DNA of 62,470 nt from Maricaulis sp. Lineage in GTDB: Bacteria > Pseudomonadota > Alphaproteobacteria > Caulobacterales > Maricaulaceae. Under the pieces are notes generated by a model, which had not been told where the DNA came from, did not search any database, and saw only the letters and a list, made by a program, of their open reading frames with translations. Position numbers and translations under genes: made by a program. Below are positions 34,445 through 45,465 of this stretch, one piece after another. Position 1 is the stretch's first letter. Each line of letters starts with the position of its first letter. Where the stretch lies: the NCBI RefSeq assembly GCF_030149425.1, contig NZ_JASBRQ010000036.1, positions 1 to 62,470 of the forward strand, written 5' to 3'.

Positions 34445-35320
34445 TCAGCTCGCGGCGCGGGTCTCGCCGGTCTCGCCGATATCCGGCAGGACCATGGAGG
34501 CCTCGACCGTATTGCCCACGCCGAGATAGGAGACATTGGCAAAGCCCAGCCCCTTGGCCAGCTTGATGCCCCGTCCGCGATGGCCAGTCCGGGTCGGATT
34601 TGCCATTTCCGCCGTTTCCGCATCAATGCCTTCGCCATCATCCTGGATCAGGAGCGACATCAGGCGCCGGCCGCGCTGGAAGCGCAGCTTGACCACGCGC
34701 TCGGCAAAAGCCGGCTCACGCAAGCGTTTGGCAAGCTTGGCCTCCCACTTGCCCTCGGCGAGGCCCTGGGCCTTCTCTTCCGCGGAGAATTCCAGATTGC
34801 CGTGCTCGACGGCGCTGGCGAGGAGGACATAAATCCCCACCGCCGTGGCCACCGGTTTAGGCGCGCAACGGGCAAGGAAGACAGCGACATGCTGGGCTTC
34901 AGCCAAGGTGCGAATGCGGAACTCGCCTTCGCTCAGGGACATCACAGCCCCCTGCTCGGCCCCGCCAGCCTTGCTCAGGGCTACTTCCTGGGACCGATAG
35001 GCGCTCAGCCCGGAAACGGCATTGACCAGTGAACCGGCATCGGTGTCGTGGGCGAGATAGATATCCGCGCGCGCGCCGGGACGTCCGCCCTGGGTGACCA
35101 GGATGGAGCGCTGGCCGGGAGCCGCATTGGTCTTGGCTTCATTGATCCGGTTGGCATGGGCATCATCGGCCACGATCAGCGCGACCGGGCCGGCCGGGTC
35201 CATGGTCGGGCCGAGATAGACTGTCATATCCAGCCCCTTGGCGAGCGCCTTGGACAGAACGCGGGTGCGCGGACTGTCGGCCATGCTCAGCCATAATCGT
35301 TCGGCGGGTTTACCAACCAT
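34445..35320 (-). CDS. pseudo-receiver + HATPase_c (RsbW/histidine-kinase-like ATPase) protein
   Basis: A 291-aa protein. The first part (about 1-125) has the alternation of a receiver fold (VALIVADDAHANRINEAKTN; GARADIYLAHD) but no canonical phosphoacceptor pattern. The rest is a histidine-kinase-like ATPase: N-box in LLASAVEHGNLEF, G1 in LLIQDDGEGID, G2 in RGRGIKLAKGLGF, and no HisKA phosphorylation His. Such HATPase_c_2 proteins act as anti-sigma or anti-anti-sigma switches. No sigma factor is adjacent. Start is uncertain between 35320 and the ATG 12 codons later. Confidence 0.72.
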   Translation of the reverse strand: MVGKPAERLWLSMADSPRTRVLSKALAKGLDMTVYLGPTMDPAGPVALIVADDAHANRINEAKTNAAPGQRSILVTQGGRPGARADIYLAHDTDAGSLVNAVSGLSAYRSQEVALSKAGGAEQGAVMSLSEGEFRIRTLAEAQHVAVFLARCAPKPVATAVGIYVLLASAVEHGNLEFSAEEKAQGLAEGKWEAKLAKRLREPAFAERVVKLRFQRGRRLMSLLIQDDGEGIDAETAEMANPTRTGHRGRGIKLAKGLGFANVSYLGVGNTVEASMVLPDIGETGETRAAS

Positions 35321-35431
35321 GGGCGCTCTGCATCCTTATGCCTTAACCGGGCATTCAACATACACTTGTGCCGACTATCGGATGAAGCCGTTAACAAGAA
35401 CTATCGCGCAACTGAATGAGAATGCGGTGAC

Positions 35432-36208
35432 TTAGGCGTCGCGGTCCCGCAGTACGCCGGCCCGGCGCTCGCGCCAGTTCGGGAAGCGGTAGAAGATGTG
35501 CGTGCCGATATGGCGGGTGCGGATCAGGCTATCATTCCAGATCGGGTCGACCGCCACGGTGTGATAATGCGTCGCCGTGCGGGTCACGTCTTCGCCAAAG
35601 CCCATCATCGCGAGGCCGGCCACCTCGACCGCATTGCGCCAGCCACGACCATAGGGCGCGCGTTCCAGCGAACCGTCACAGGTAAAGGTGAACTGACAGC
35701 CAGTACGGCGCTCGGAGCCCTGATAGACGACACCGCAGATCGTGTTCGGCCAATGCCGGCTGTCGACACGGTTGAGCACCACCTGGGCCACCGCCATCTG
35801 GCCGACGCGGGGTTCGGATCGGGCCTCGTAATAGACCGCCTCGGCGAGGCAATCGAGCTCGGAGGAGCGGCGGGAGATACCGTCAAACAGGGCGCTGGTC
35901 TCGGCGTAGAGATCATTGAGCGGACGGGTGCCGACCGTCAGGCCGGTTTCGCCATTGGCGCTCAATTGCTGCGAGGCGAGCTGGATATAGCCCGGAATGC
36001 CCGTTGTCGCCTCCTGGTCGAGGATGCGCTGGGCCAGGGCGATGGTTTCCAGATTCTCGTCCTGGGCACGCACACGCATGGAGGCAAAGTGCAAGGCGGA
36101 GATGACGGCAATGCCGAGCAGGATCGTCGCCAGCAAATGAAATGCTGTCGCCACCTGCTTTTGCTGGCTGCGTGCCGTGTCCAAATCCATGCGCTCTACT
36201 GCACTCAT
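35432..36208 (-). CDS. SleB-like cell wall hydrolase (Hydrolase_2)
   Basis: A 258-aa peptidoglycan hydrolase. One N-terminal transmembrane segment (about 24-43, LLATILLGIAVISALHFASM) anchors it, and the C-terminal Hydrolase_2 domain is typical: LDCLAEAVYYEARSEPRVGQ, MAVAQVVLNRVDSRHWPNTI and THYHTVAVDPIW. The first Glu (AEAVYYEARSE) is the likely catalytic residue. Alphaproteobacteria use these in cell division and envelope remodelling. Confidence 0.9.
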   Translation of the reverse strand: MSAVERMDLDTARSQQKQVATAFHLLATILLGIAVISALHFASMRVRAQDENLETIALAQRILDQEATTGIPGYIQLASQQLSANGETGLTVGTRPLNDLYAETSALFDGISRRSSELDCLAEAVYYEARSEPRVGQMAVAQVVLNRVDSRHWPNTICGVVYQGSERRTGCQFTFTCDGSLERAPYGRGWRNAVEVAGLAMMGFGEDVTRTATHYHTVAVDPIWNDSLIRTRHIGTHIFYRFPNWRERRAGVLRDRDA

Positions 36209-36395
36209 CGTGTTACCGTAACCGCATCGCCTCTCGGCGCGCGGATCATGAGGGATTTAGTTGAATCCTTCATGAAGCGAGCGCGCCTCACTATGGAATA
36301 ACACCATACGGGTCAACTACCCGGTTGGCTTACAAATATGAAATGATTCGCCTATCGCGGCGGGTTAACGCGGTTGTTTACCTTTTATCAACCAC

Positions 36396-39083
<2,688 letters not shown>

Positions 39084-39133
39084 GACGCGCCCTCCGTCTT
39101 TCAATTCTGGCCGCTATTCAAAGAGATAGCGAA

Positions 39134-41371
39134 CTAACCCTCGATCCGTCCGAAATCGGCCACTGCATGGATCGCGGCGCGGATGTCGGACAATAGAAGA
39201 AGTCTGTTGCGGCGCAACAAGGCGTCGTCACTGTTAACGGTCACAGACTCGAAAAAAGCGTCAATCGGTGCACAGAGCATCGCCAGCGCCGCCATGGCCG
39301 CGGTGAAGTCCTCCGCCTCCAGCGCCGCCTGTGCCTTGGGCCCGGCCTCGGCTAGCGCCCCCATCAGCGCCGTCTCGGCCGCTTCCACCGCCGCGCCGGC
39401 ATCATGGGCGCCTTCCGGCATGTCTTCGGTCTTGTTGAGAATGTTGGAGGCGCGCTTGTAACCCGCCAGCAGCGCCGTGCCGTCCTCGGTATCAAGGAAG
39501 CCCTGCAGCGCCCGCGAGCGCGCCGTCACGCGGACGAGATCGTCATCACCCAGGGCGAAGACGGCGTCGATGACGTCGTGGCGGATGCCTTCATCGCGCA
39601 GGTGGACTTTGAGACGGTCGGCGAAGAAGGCGAGGACTGAAGCGACTATGTTTCTTGGCAGCTCGGGATCCGGCACATCACGACCAAGTCGCTCGCGAAT
39701 TGGATCGGCGGTAAAACCCACAACCATGTCGCTTGCCAAGTCCTGCCAAGACTTCACTGCCGTCGAGTACCCAACATCGTTCGGGTCGGTTCGGCTAACA
39801 ACATCGCCGTGGCTCCAGATCGTCGTGAAAGTCGTGTTCGACCAACCGGAAAAACCAAAAAGCGCCATAAAGCCGGCCGACGTCAGACTGGGTCGATACT
39901 CCCCCTCCAGCAGAATCCGGATCACCCCCAGCGCGGCACGGCGCAGGGCGAATGGGTCTTTGGAACCGGTGGGTTTTTCATCAATGGCCCAAAAGCCGAC
40001 CAGCGTGTCGAGCTTGTCGGCCAGGGCGACCGCGGCGGAGACGGGCTCCACCGGCACTGCGTCAGACGGGCCCTGCGGCTTGTAATGCGCCTTGATGGCG
40101 TCGGCGACGGCAGCGTCTTCGCCCTGCTCCATCGCATAATACCGCCCCATGGCGCCTTGCAGCTCGGGGAATTCATAGACCATTTCGGAGACGAGGTCCG
40201 CCTTGGCCAGACGCGCAGCCTTCTCGGCCAAATCCGCGTCGGCTCCCACAACCGGGGCCAGTTCGCGCGCCAGGGCGGCAACGCGGTCGACCTTGTCGGC
40301 CACCGTGCCGAGCTTTTCGTGGAAGGTCACCTTGGACAGCTCGCCCGCCATGTCGGAGAGCGGCGTCTTGCGGTCATTGTCCCAGAAGTGGCGCGCATCA
40401 GCGAGGCGGGCCGATAGCACGCGGGAATTGCCCGCGGCGATCGCCTTTCCGCCATCCGGCGCGGTCTGGTTGGCCACGGTGACGAAATGGGCGGAAAGCG
40501 TGTTCGTCTTGGGATCGCGCACCGCAAAGTATTTCTGGTGCGTCTTCATCGTCAGGGTGATGACTTCCGGCGGCAGATCGAGGAAGTCCGGATCCATCTC
40601 GCCGAGCACCGGCACCGGCCATTCCACCAGGCCGCAGACCTCGTTCAAAAGCCCCTGGTCCTCGACCAGTTCCAGCCCGGCATCGCGGCACGCCTTGGTC
40701 GCGCCATCCATGATCATCCGCTTGCGGTCTTCCGCATCGAGGATGACATGCCCCTCGCCTTCCAGCTGCGCCTTGTAGTCAGCGAAACCGGTGACGGTGA
40801 ACGGGCCACGGCCATGCACGCGATGACCTTCGGTGATGTTGGAGGTGTCCAGGCCGAAGACCTTGAACGGCACCACCTCGCCGTCAAAGACGCAAAGCAG
40901 GCGCTGGATCGGACGCACCCAGCGCTGCTGTTTCTCGCCCTCGCCGATCTTCATCGATTTGGGCCAGTGGAAATTCTGCAGGATGGCCGGAATGGCCTCG
41001 GCGACGACCTCTGTGGTCTGCCGGCCCGGCTTGTCGATAATGGCGACCCAGAAGGCGCCCTTCTTGTCTTCACGCTGCTCGCAGCTGTCCGTGCTGTCCA
41101 GGCCCGCACCGCGCAGGAAACCCTGCAGCGCCTTTTCCGGCGCCCCGACGCGCGGCCCCTTGCGCTCTTCGCGCACATCGTCCGCCTTGGCTGGCAAACC
41201 GGTCATGACCACGCTCAAACGGCGCGCCCCGACCAGGGCCGTCGTGCTCTCGGCCTTCAGACCCGCCTCACCCAGCGCCTTGACCAGCGCGGCTTCAAGA
41301 TCCTTGGCCGCCTTGGCCTGCATGCCTGCGGGAATTTCCTCGCAGAACACTTCGAAAAGGAGTTCAGACAT
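39134..41371 (-). CDS. glyS: glycyl-tRNA synthetase, beta subunit
   Basis: Beta subunit (745 aa) of the heterotetrameric bacterial-type glycyl-tRNA synthetase that charges tRNA-Gly. Clear blocks: LLFEVFCEEIPAGMQAKAAK at the N-terminus, GPRVGAPEKALQGFLRGAG, RHFWDNDRKTPLSDMAGEL, and an anticodon-binding C-terminus ending in RLLLLSDIRAAIHAVADFG. ATG 41371 is the true start (one base overlap with the gfa stop, TGATG); a TTG one codon earlier is not needed. Unlike the usual arrangement glyQ-glyS, the small gfa gene sits between the two subunit genes. Confidence 0.96.
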   Translation of the reverse strand: MSELLFEVFCEEIPAGMQAKAAKDLEAALVKALGEAGLKAESTTALVGARRLSVVMTGLPAKADDVREERKGPRVGAPEKALQGFLRGAGLDSTDSCEQREDKKGAFWVAIIDKPGRQTTEVVAEAIPAILQNFHWPKSMKIGEGEKQQRWVRPIQRLLCVFDGEVVPFKVFGLDTSNITEGHRVHGRGPFTVTGFADYKAQLEGEGHVILDAEDRKRMIMDGATKACRDAGLELVEDQGLLNEVCGLVEWPVPVLGEMDPDFLDLPPEVITLTMKTHQKYFAVRDPKTNTLSAHFVTVANQTAPDGGKAIAAGNSRVLSARLADARHFWDNDRKTPLSDMAGELSKVTFHEKLGTVADKVDRVAALARELAPVVGADADLAEKAARLAKADLVSEMVYEFPELQGAMGRYYAMEQGEDAAVADAIKAHYKPQGPSDAVPVEPVSAAVALADKLDTLVGFWAIDEKPTGSKDPFALRRAALGVIRILLEGEYRPSLTSAGFMALFGFSGWSNTTFTTIWSHGDVVSRTDPNDVGYSTAVKSWQDLASDMVVGFTADPIRERLGRDVPDPELPRNIVASVLAFFADRLKVHLRDEGIRHDVIDAVFALGDDDLVRVTARSRALQGFLDTEDGTALLAGYKRASNILNKTEDMPEGAHDAGAAVEAAETALMGALAEAGPKAQAALEAEDFTAAMAALAMLCAPIDAFFESVTVNSDDALLRRNRLLLLSDIRAAIHAVADFGRIEG

Positions 41372-41832
41372 CAAGCGTGCTCTTGTGCGGCCCAGCGTTC
41401 CATGAGGGCGAAATAGCCATCATCGGGGGCTTCTTCGTAAATCAGGTCTTCCTTGTCGAACATCATCCAGTCCTGGGCCGACTTGACCCAGATATGTCCG
41501 ACAGGGCTCAAATCAGTGCGGTCATCCAGACAGCCGGCTTTCACCGAAATCGACGGATTGCCCTTGGTGTCGTGAGCAATGCGGGTGCCGCATTTTTCGC
41601 AGAACATGGCCGTCTTCTGCACGCCCTTGGCTTCCGCCTTGATGGCAAACGTCCCCGGCCCGCCCTTGAGGAATTTGAACCCCTCGCGCGGTACCAGTAG
41701 CGACATGCCGAAGGCCGAGGAGGTCTGCTGCTGGCAATTGGTGCAGTGACAGCAATACAGCGTCAGCGGCTTCTTGGAGATTTCAAACCGGACCGCCCCA
41801 CACTGGCAGCCCCCACGGAGCGGGAGTTTCAT
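41371..41832 (-). CDS. GFA-family (glutathione-dependent formaldehyde-activating-like) protein
   Basis: A 153-aa zinc-binding protein. The GFA fold is shown by GGCQCGAVRFEI, CCHCTNCQQQTSSAFGMS and FCEKCGTRIAHD, giving the Cys ligands of two zinc sites. Most family members of this size are of unknown substrate; a real formaldehyde role is unlikely without adhC. ATG 41832 is the start that opens the family core; the open frame upstream is the palindromic element. It is coupled to glyS by overlap. Confidence 0.88.
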   Translation of the reverse strand: MKLPLRGGCQCGAVRFEISKKPLTLYCCHCTNCQQQTSSAFGMSLLVPREGFKFLKGGPGTFAIKAEAKGVQKTAMFCEKCGTRIAHDTKGNPSISVKAGCLDDRTDLSPVGHIWVKSAQDWMMFDKEDLIYEEAPDDGYFALMERWAAQEHA

Positions 41833-41850
41833 GCGGTGGTCTCCCTGAGG

Positions 41851-42007
41851 CCCTCCTCGCCCTTGATGGGCGAGGTCCCGCGCAGCGGGGGAGTGGGTGC
41901 GCGCCGAAGGCGCAAAAAAGAGTGTTCGATGGGGCGGCTGCGCCGCCGCACCCACTCCGTCTCGACGCTGCGCGCCGATCCACCTCGCCCATCAAGGGCG
42001 AGGAGGG
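41851..42007. repeat. dispersed palindromic element, rearranged copy 3
   Basis: Perfect 25-bp inverted repeats close the element: it begins CCCTCCTCGCCCTTGATGGG (41851-41875) and ends with the reverse complement (41983-42007). The interior holds two facing half-elements with GAGTGGGTGCGCGCCGAAGG and CGGCTGCGCCGCCGCACCCA. Compared with copies 1 and 2, it is two right halves joined head to head. It sits between glyQ and gfa and would form a long hairpin in any glyQ-gfa-glyS transcript. Confidence 0.82.
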
Positions 42008-42022
42008 TGTGGGCCGCAGCCA

Positions 42023-42913
42023 TCATTCCGCCGCCTCCATGGCTGCGCGTTCCTGGGTCACCCAGGCCTCGGCACAGCCTTTCGCCAGCTCGCGTACGCG
42101 GTGGATCCAGCTGGCGCGCTCGGCGACGGAAATGGCGCCGCGGGCATCGACCAGGTTGAACAGGTGAGAGGCTTTCAGGCAGAAATCATAGGCCGGCAGC
42201 GGCAGCGGCTTGTCGAGCTCGAGCAGCGCCTTGCACTGGCTCTCCGCGCCCTTGAACCAATCGATCAGCATGTCGACATCGGCATGGTGGAAGTTGAATT
42301 CGGAGTATTGCTTCTCCGCTTCCAGGAAGACATCGCCATATTTCATGCCGGCGCCGTTGAAATCGAGGTCGTAGACGTTCTCCACGCCCTGGACATACAT
42401 GGCCAGGCGTTCCAGCCCGTAAGTCAGCTCGCCGGAAACGAGATCGACATCAAGGCCGCCGACCTGCTGGAAATAGGTGAACTGGCTGACTTCCATCCCG
42501 TCACACCAGACCTCCCAGCCCAGCCCCCAGGCGCCCACGGTCGGGTTTTCCCAGTCATCCTCGACAAAGCGCACATCATGCAATTCGCGATCAATGCCGA
42601 TGGCGTCGAGTGAACCGAGATAGAGGTCCTGGATATTCGCCGGGCACGGCTTCAACAGGACCTGGAACTGGTAGTAATGCTGCAGCCGGTTCGGGTTCTC
42701 GCCATAGCGGCCATCGGCCGGACGGCGCGAGGGCTGGACATAGGCGGCATTCCACGGCCGCGGCCCGAGCGAGCGCAGCGTGGTCGCCGGATGCAGCGTC
42801 CCGGCGCCGACCTCGACATCATAGGGCTGCAGGATGGCACAGCCCTTGGACGCCCAATAGGTTTGCAAACGCAGGATAAGCTCCTGGAAAGACGGGGCGT
42901 TTTTATTCGACAT
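42023..42913 (-). CDS. glyQ: glycyl-tRNA synthetase, alpha subunit
   Basis: Catalytic alpha subunit, 296 aa, class II synthetase. Motif-like blocks [60 protein letters not shown] and [20 protein letters not shown] match the family throughout. ATG 42913 is chosen; an upstream in-frame start would add a loose 17-residue tail. It is the first gene of the glyQ-gfa-glyS-ppdK group and is separated from gfa by the palindromic element. Confidence 0.96.
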   Translation of the reverse strand: MSNKNAPSFQELILRLQTYWASKGCAILQPYDVEVGAGTLHPATTLRSLGPRPWNAAYVQPSRRPADGRYGENPNRLQHYYQFQVLLKPCPANIQDLYLGSLDAIGIDRELHDVRFVEDDWENPTVGAWGLGWEVWCDGMEVSQFTYFQQVGGLDVDLVSGELTYGLERLAMYVQGVENVYDLDFNGAGMKYGDVFLEAEKQYSEFNFHHADVDMLIDWFKGAESQCKALLELDKPLPLPAYDFCLKASHLFNLVDARGAISVAERASWIHRVRELAKGCAEAWVTQERAAMEAAE

Positions 42914-42985
42914 CGATGAATTTCCGGCGATAGGCGCGACAGGCGCTAAATTTTGGCCGGACACTAGGCAAGCCCGGCGGTCAAT

Positions 42986-43144
42986 TCAAGCGCGAGAGTC
43001 CTTGTCGTCACTGGGGTCAAGCTGGGCCTCAACCGCACGCCGGGCAGCCTCAGCCGCATCATCACGCTTCGCCGTAGCGCGCTTGCGGCCAAAGAGAAGA
43101 AAAACCGCGGCGAGAAGGACCAGGATGAGGCTGAGTTCGAGCAT
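42986..43144 (-). CDS. small single-helix membrane protein (52 aa)
   Basis: A short reading frame with a hydrophobic N-terminal helix (MLELSLILVLLAAVFLLFGR) and a charged, Ala/Glu/Arg-rich soluble tail ending in DPSDDKDSRA. The codon choice is like the neighbours. It lies about 70 bases upstream of glyQ on the same strand. No strong ribosome site precedes its ATG. Function unknown; small proteins of this shape are common near cell envelope genes. Confidence 0.55.
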   Translation of the reverse strand: MLELSLILVLLAAVFLLFGRKRATAKRDDAAEAARRAVEAQLDPSDDKDSRA

Positions 43145-43202
43145 GGCGTTTCTTAGCGGTCATTCTCTCAACTCGCCAATCATTCACGCTCCAATACGTT
43201 AT

Positions 43203-43276
43203 GCCCCGGTTTATCCGGGGCACCTCCACGCAAACGGTGAATGTTGAGGTCCCCCGGACAGGCCGGGGGATGACGG
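43203..43276. repeat. tandem pair of GC-rich hairpins (dispersed repeat)
   Basis: GCCCCGG/CCGGGGC (43203-43221, loop TTTAT) is followed by CCCCCGG/CCGGGGG (43251-43269, loop ACAGG). The second unit with its flanks GAGGT and ATGACGGG repeats the sequence at 185-216. The remaining 43145-43325 shows no gene. Confidence 0.6.
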
Positions 43277-43325
43277 GATTGATAGGGTCACGCCGACCTC
43301 AGCAATTCCCCCAGCATTTATCGCC

Positions 43326-44057
43326 TCACTCCAACCCCAGCGCCCCGCCGGCATAAATCGCCTGCACCTCGGGCGCATAGGCCCGTTCGTCGCCCTCATG
43401 CAGCACCAGCGGGGCCAGGATGCGTGCCGGGGCGCGACCGCCCTTTCTGACCCGGACGATGACCCGTTTGGCCTCGCGGCCGGCGCGCGGCTGGACCGGC
43501 TTGATCACCACGGAGCCGAATTCGCGCTCGGTCGCGCTCAATATGTCCGGCAGCGCATCGGCGCGGTGGATGAAGGTGAGATAGCCCTGCCCCTTGATCA
43601 GCCGCGCTGCCGCCTTGGTCCAGACCGGCAAGGGCGTGTCGCCGGTGAGCCAGGCGTGCTGTTTTTCCGGCGCCGGGGTGCGCAGGCTGGAGGGGTCATC
43701 GAAAAAGGGCGGATTGCAGAAGACCTGATCGGCCATGGGACGCGGTGCAATGTCCGAGATATCGCCGGAGACGATCTCGACGCGCTCGGCGAGCCCGTTC
43801 TCATTGACATTGGTGCGGGCGATCTCGGCCGCCCAGCTTTCCCGCTCCCAGGCGGTAAAACCCACACCTTCGAGGCGCCGGGCGGCACACAGCAGCGCCC
43901 CGCCGACCCCGCAGCCGAGCTCGACCAGGTGCATGCCCGGCTTTGCCTCAAGACTGGCCGCGAGCAGGACGGCATCCATGCCGGCGCGATAGCCCTTGAC
44001 CGGCTGGTTGAGACGCACGCGGCCATCCAGCAGGGTGGAATGATCGGTTTCGATCAT
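43326..44057 (-). CDS. tRNA1(Val) (adenine37-N6)-methyltransferase-like protein
   Basis: A 243-aa SAM-dependent methyltransferase of the TrmN6/YfiC family. Motif I is VELGCGVGGALLCA, and the catalytic NPPF motif (VFCNPPFFDDP) marks an N6-adenine enzyme. The family methylates the adenosine next to the anticodon of tRNA-Val. The start (ATG 44057) overlaps the stop of the DUF2007 gene by one base (TAATG), so the two are coupled. Confidence 0.88.
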   Translation of the reverse strand: MIETDHSTLLDGRVRLNQPVKGYRAGMDAVLLAASLEAKPGMHLVELGCGVGGALLCAARRLEGVGFTAWERESWAAEIARTNVNENGLAERVEIVSGDISDIAPRPMADQVFCNPPFFDDPSSLRTPAPEKQHAWLTGDTPLPVWTKAAARLIKGQGYLTFIHRADALPDILSATEREFGSVVIKPVQPRAGREAKRVIVRVRKGGRAPARILAPLVLHEGDERAYAPEVQAIYAGGALGLE

Positions 44058-44296
44058 TACGCGCCCAGATCCGGCTCTTGCCCGTCGGCTTCCTTGAAGG
44101 CCCGCAGCAAGAGCGCCTTGGCCTGGTGCTCGTCTTCATCGGCCACGGCAAGGCGCGGCTGCAATGAGGAGAAGCCGCCGCCATACAGCGAGGAGGTCGC
44201 TGTGTCGAAGACAGCACAGTCGATTCCCGCCTCTTCCAAGACGTGCTGGGCAAAGGACATTTTCACCGGATCGGGAGTTTTCAGGACGTCTTTCAC
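44057..44296 (-). CDS. DUF2007-family protein
   Basis: A 79-aa protein of the DUF2007 family, often called putative signal-transducing proteins. Seen: DPVKMSFAQHVLEEAGIDCA and GGFSSLQPRLAVADEDEHQA. The start is GTG 44296, with GGAG about ten bases upstream; the open frame beyond it has no family support. It is translationally coupled to the tRNA methyltransferase gene, a common pairing in alphaproteobacteria. Confidence 0.8.
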   Translation of the reverse strand: MKDVLKTPDPVKMSFAQHVLEEAGIDCAVFDTATSSLYGGGFSSLQPRLAVADEDEHQAKALLLRAFKEADGQEPDLGA

Positions 44297-44413
44297 AGCG
44301 ATTTGTGCTCCTGCGCTGAATTGCCACCGCGTTCGCCGCTTGCCGCGACGGACCGGGATTCCTATTGTCACGGTCAATCTTGGGCCCGCAAGAGGTTCGC
44401 CGGCGTGGACAGC

Positions 44414-45433
44414 ATGGTCAGTCTCAATTCCCCTGTAGCGCAATCCGCATCCGCGCCAAATGCTGCCGAACGTCTTGCCCAGCTGGCCTATGACGATATG
44501 CGGCGCGTGGACAAACTGATCCTGGAACGCCTGGACAGCCATGTCGAACTGATCCCGGAACTGGCGAAATACCTGATCGAGGCCGGCGGCAAGCGCGTGC
44601 GCCCGATGATCACGGTCGCGGCCGGCAATCTGCTCGGCTTTACCCAGGACAGCGTCATCAAGCTCGCCGCCGCGGTCGAGTTCATCCACACCGCCACCCT
44701 GCTGCATGATGATGTCGTTGATGAGAGCGGCATGCGCCGCGGCAAGACGGCGGCCAATCTGATCTGGGGCAATGCCTCAAGCGTGCTGGTCGGCGATTTC
44801 CTGTTCGCCCGCTCCTTCTCCCTGATGGTGGAAGCCGGCTCGATGAAGGCGCTCGGCGTCTTGTCTGCCGCCGCCTCGACCATTGCCGAAGGCGAGGTGC
44901 GCCAGCTCTCCGCGATCAAGGACATGTCGGTCTCCGTCGATACCTATATGGAGATCATCGACGCCAAGACCGCTGCCCTGTTCGCTGCCGCAGCCCAGGT
45001 TTCCGGCATTGTCGCCGGCCGCTCGCAAAGCGATGAAGACGCGCTGCGGACCTATGGCCGTGAACTCGGCCTCGCCTTCCAGCTGGTCGATGATGCGCTC
45101 GATTACGGGGGCCGTGCGGCCAAGCTGGGCAAGTCGGTTGGCGATGATTTCCGCGAAGGCAAGGTGACCCTGCCCGTGGCCCTGTGCCTGAAGGAAGCGA
45201 CCGGTGAGGAGCGCGAATTCTGGCAGCGCGTGATCGCCGAAACCGATCAGCGCGAGGGCGATTTCGACCGGGCGATGGAGTACATGCAGGCGCGCAAGAG
45301 CATTGACGCGACCGTCAATGCAGCCCGTGACCATGCCCGCAATGCCCGCATGGCGCTGCAGCGCTTCCCGGCCAATGACTGGCGCTCGGCGCTGGAAGAC
45401 CTGGCCGATTTCGTGGTCGAACGCGCCTACTGA
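44414..45433 (+). CDS. long-chain (octaprenyl/decaprenyl) diphosphate synthase
   Basis: A 339-aa trans-prenyltransferase that builds the ubiquinone side chain from isopentenyl diphosphate. The first Asp-rich motif is LLHDDVVDESGMRRG and the second LVDDALDYGG; GGKRVRPM precedes. Family length and order are normal. ATG 44414 is likely; GTG 44405 is an alternative. Divergent from the DUF2007/trmN6 pair, an arrangement often seen in alphaproteobacteria. Chain length cannot be read from sequence alone. Confidence 0.92.
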   Translation: MVSLNSPVAQSASAPNAAERLAQLAYDDMRRVDKLILERLDSHVELIPELAKYLIEAGGKRVRPMITVAAGNLLGFTQDSVIKLAAAVEFIHTATLLHDDVVDESGMRRGKTAANLIWGNASSVLVGDFLFARSFSLMVEAGSMKALGVLSAAASTIAEGEVRQLSAIKDMSVSVDTYMEIIDAKTAALFAAAAQVSGIVAGRSQSDEDALRTYGRELGLAFQLVDDALDYGGRAAKLGKSVGDDFREGKVTLPVALCLKEATGEEREFWQRVIAETDQREGDFDRAMEYMQARKSIDATVNAARDHARNARMALQRFPANDWRSALEDLADFVVERAY

Positions 45434-45465
45434 TTTTACCGAGTCACATCGCCCAGTAATTTCGC

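Noticed and set aside
34064..35032. Plus-strand frame across the gap and the pseudo-receiver gene
   Set aside because: Most of it is antisense to a gene with clear ATPase motifs, and the part in the gap has no ribosome site or conserved-looking sequence.
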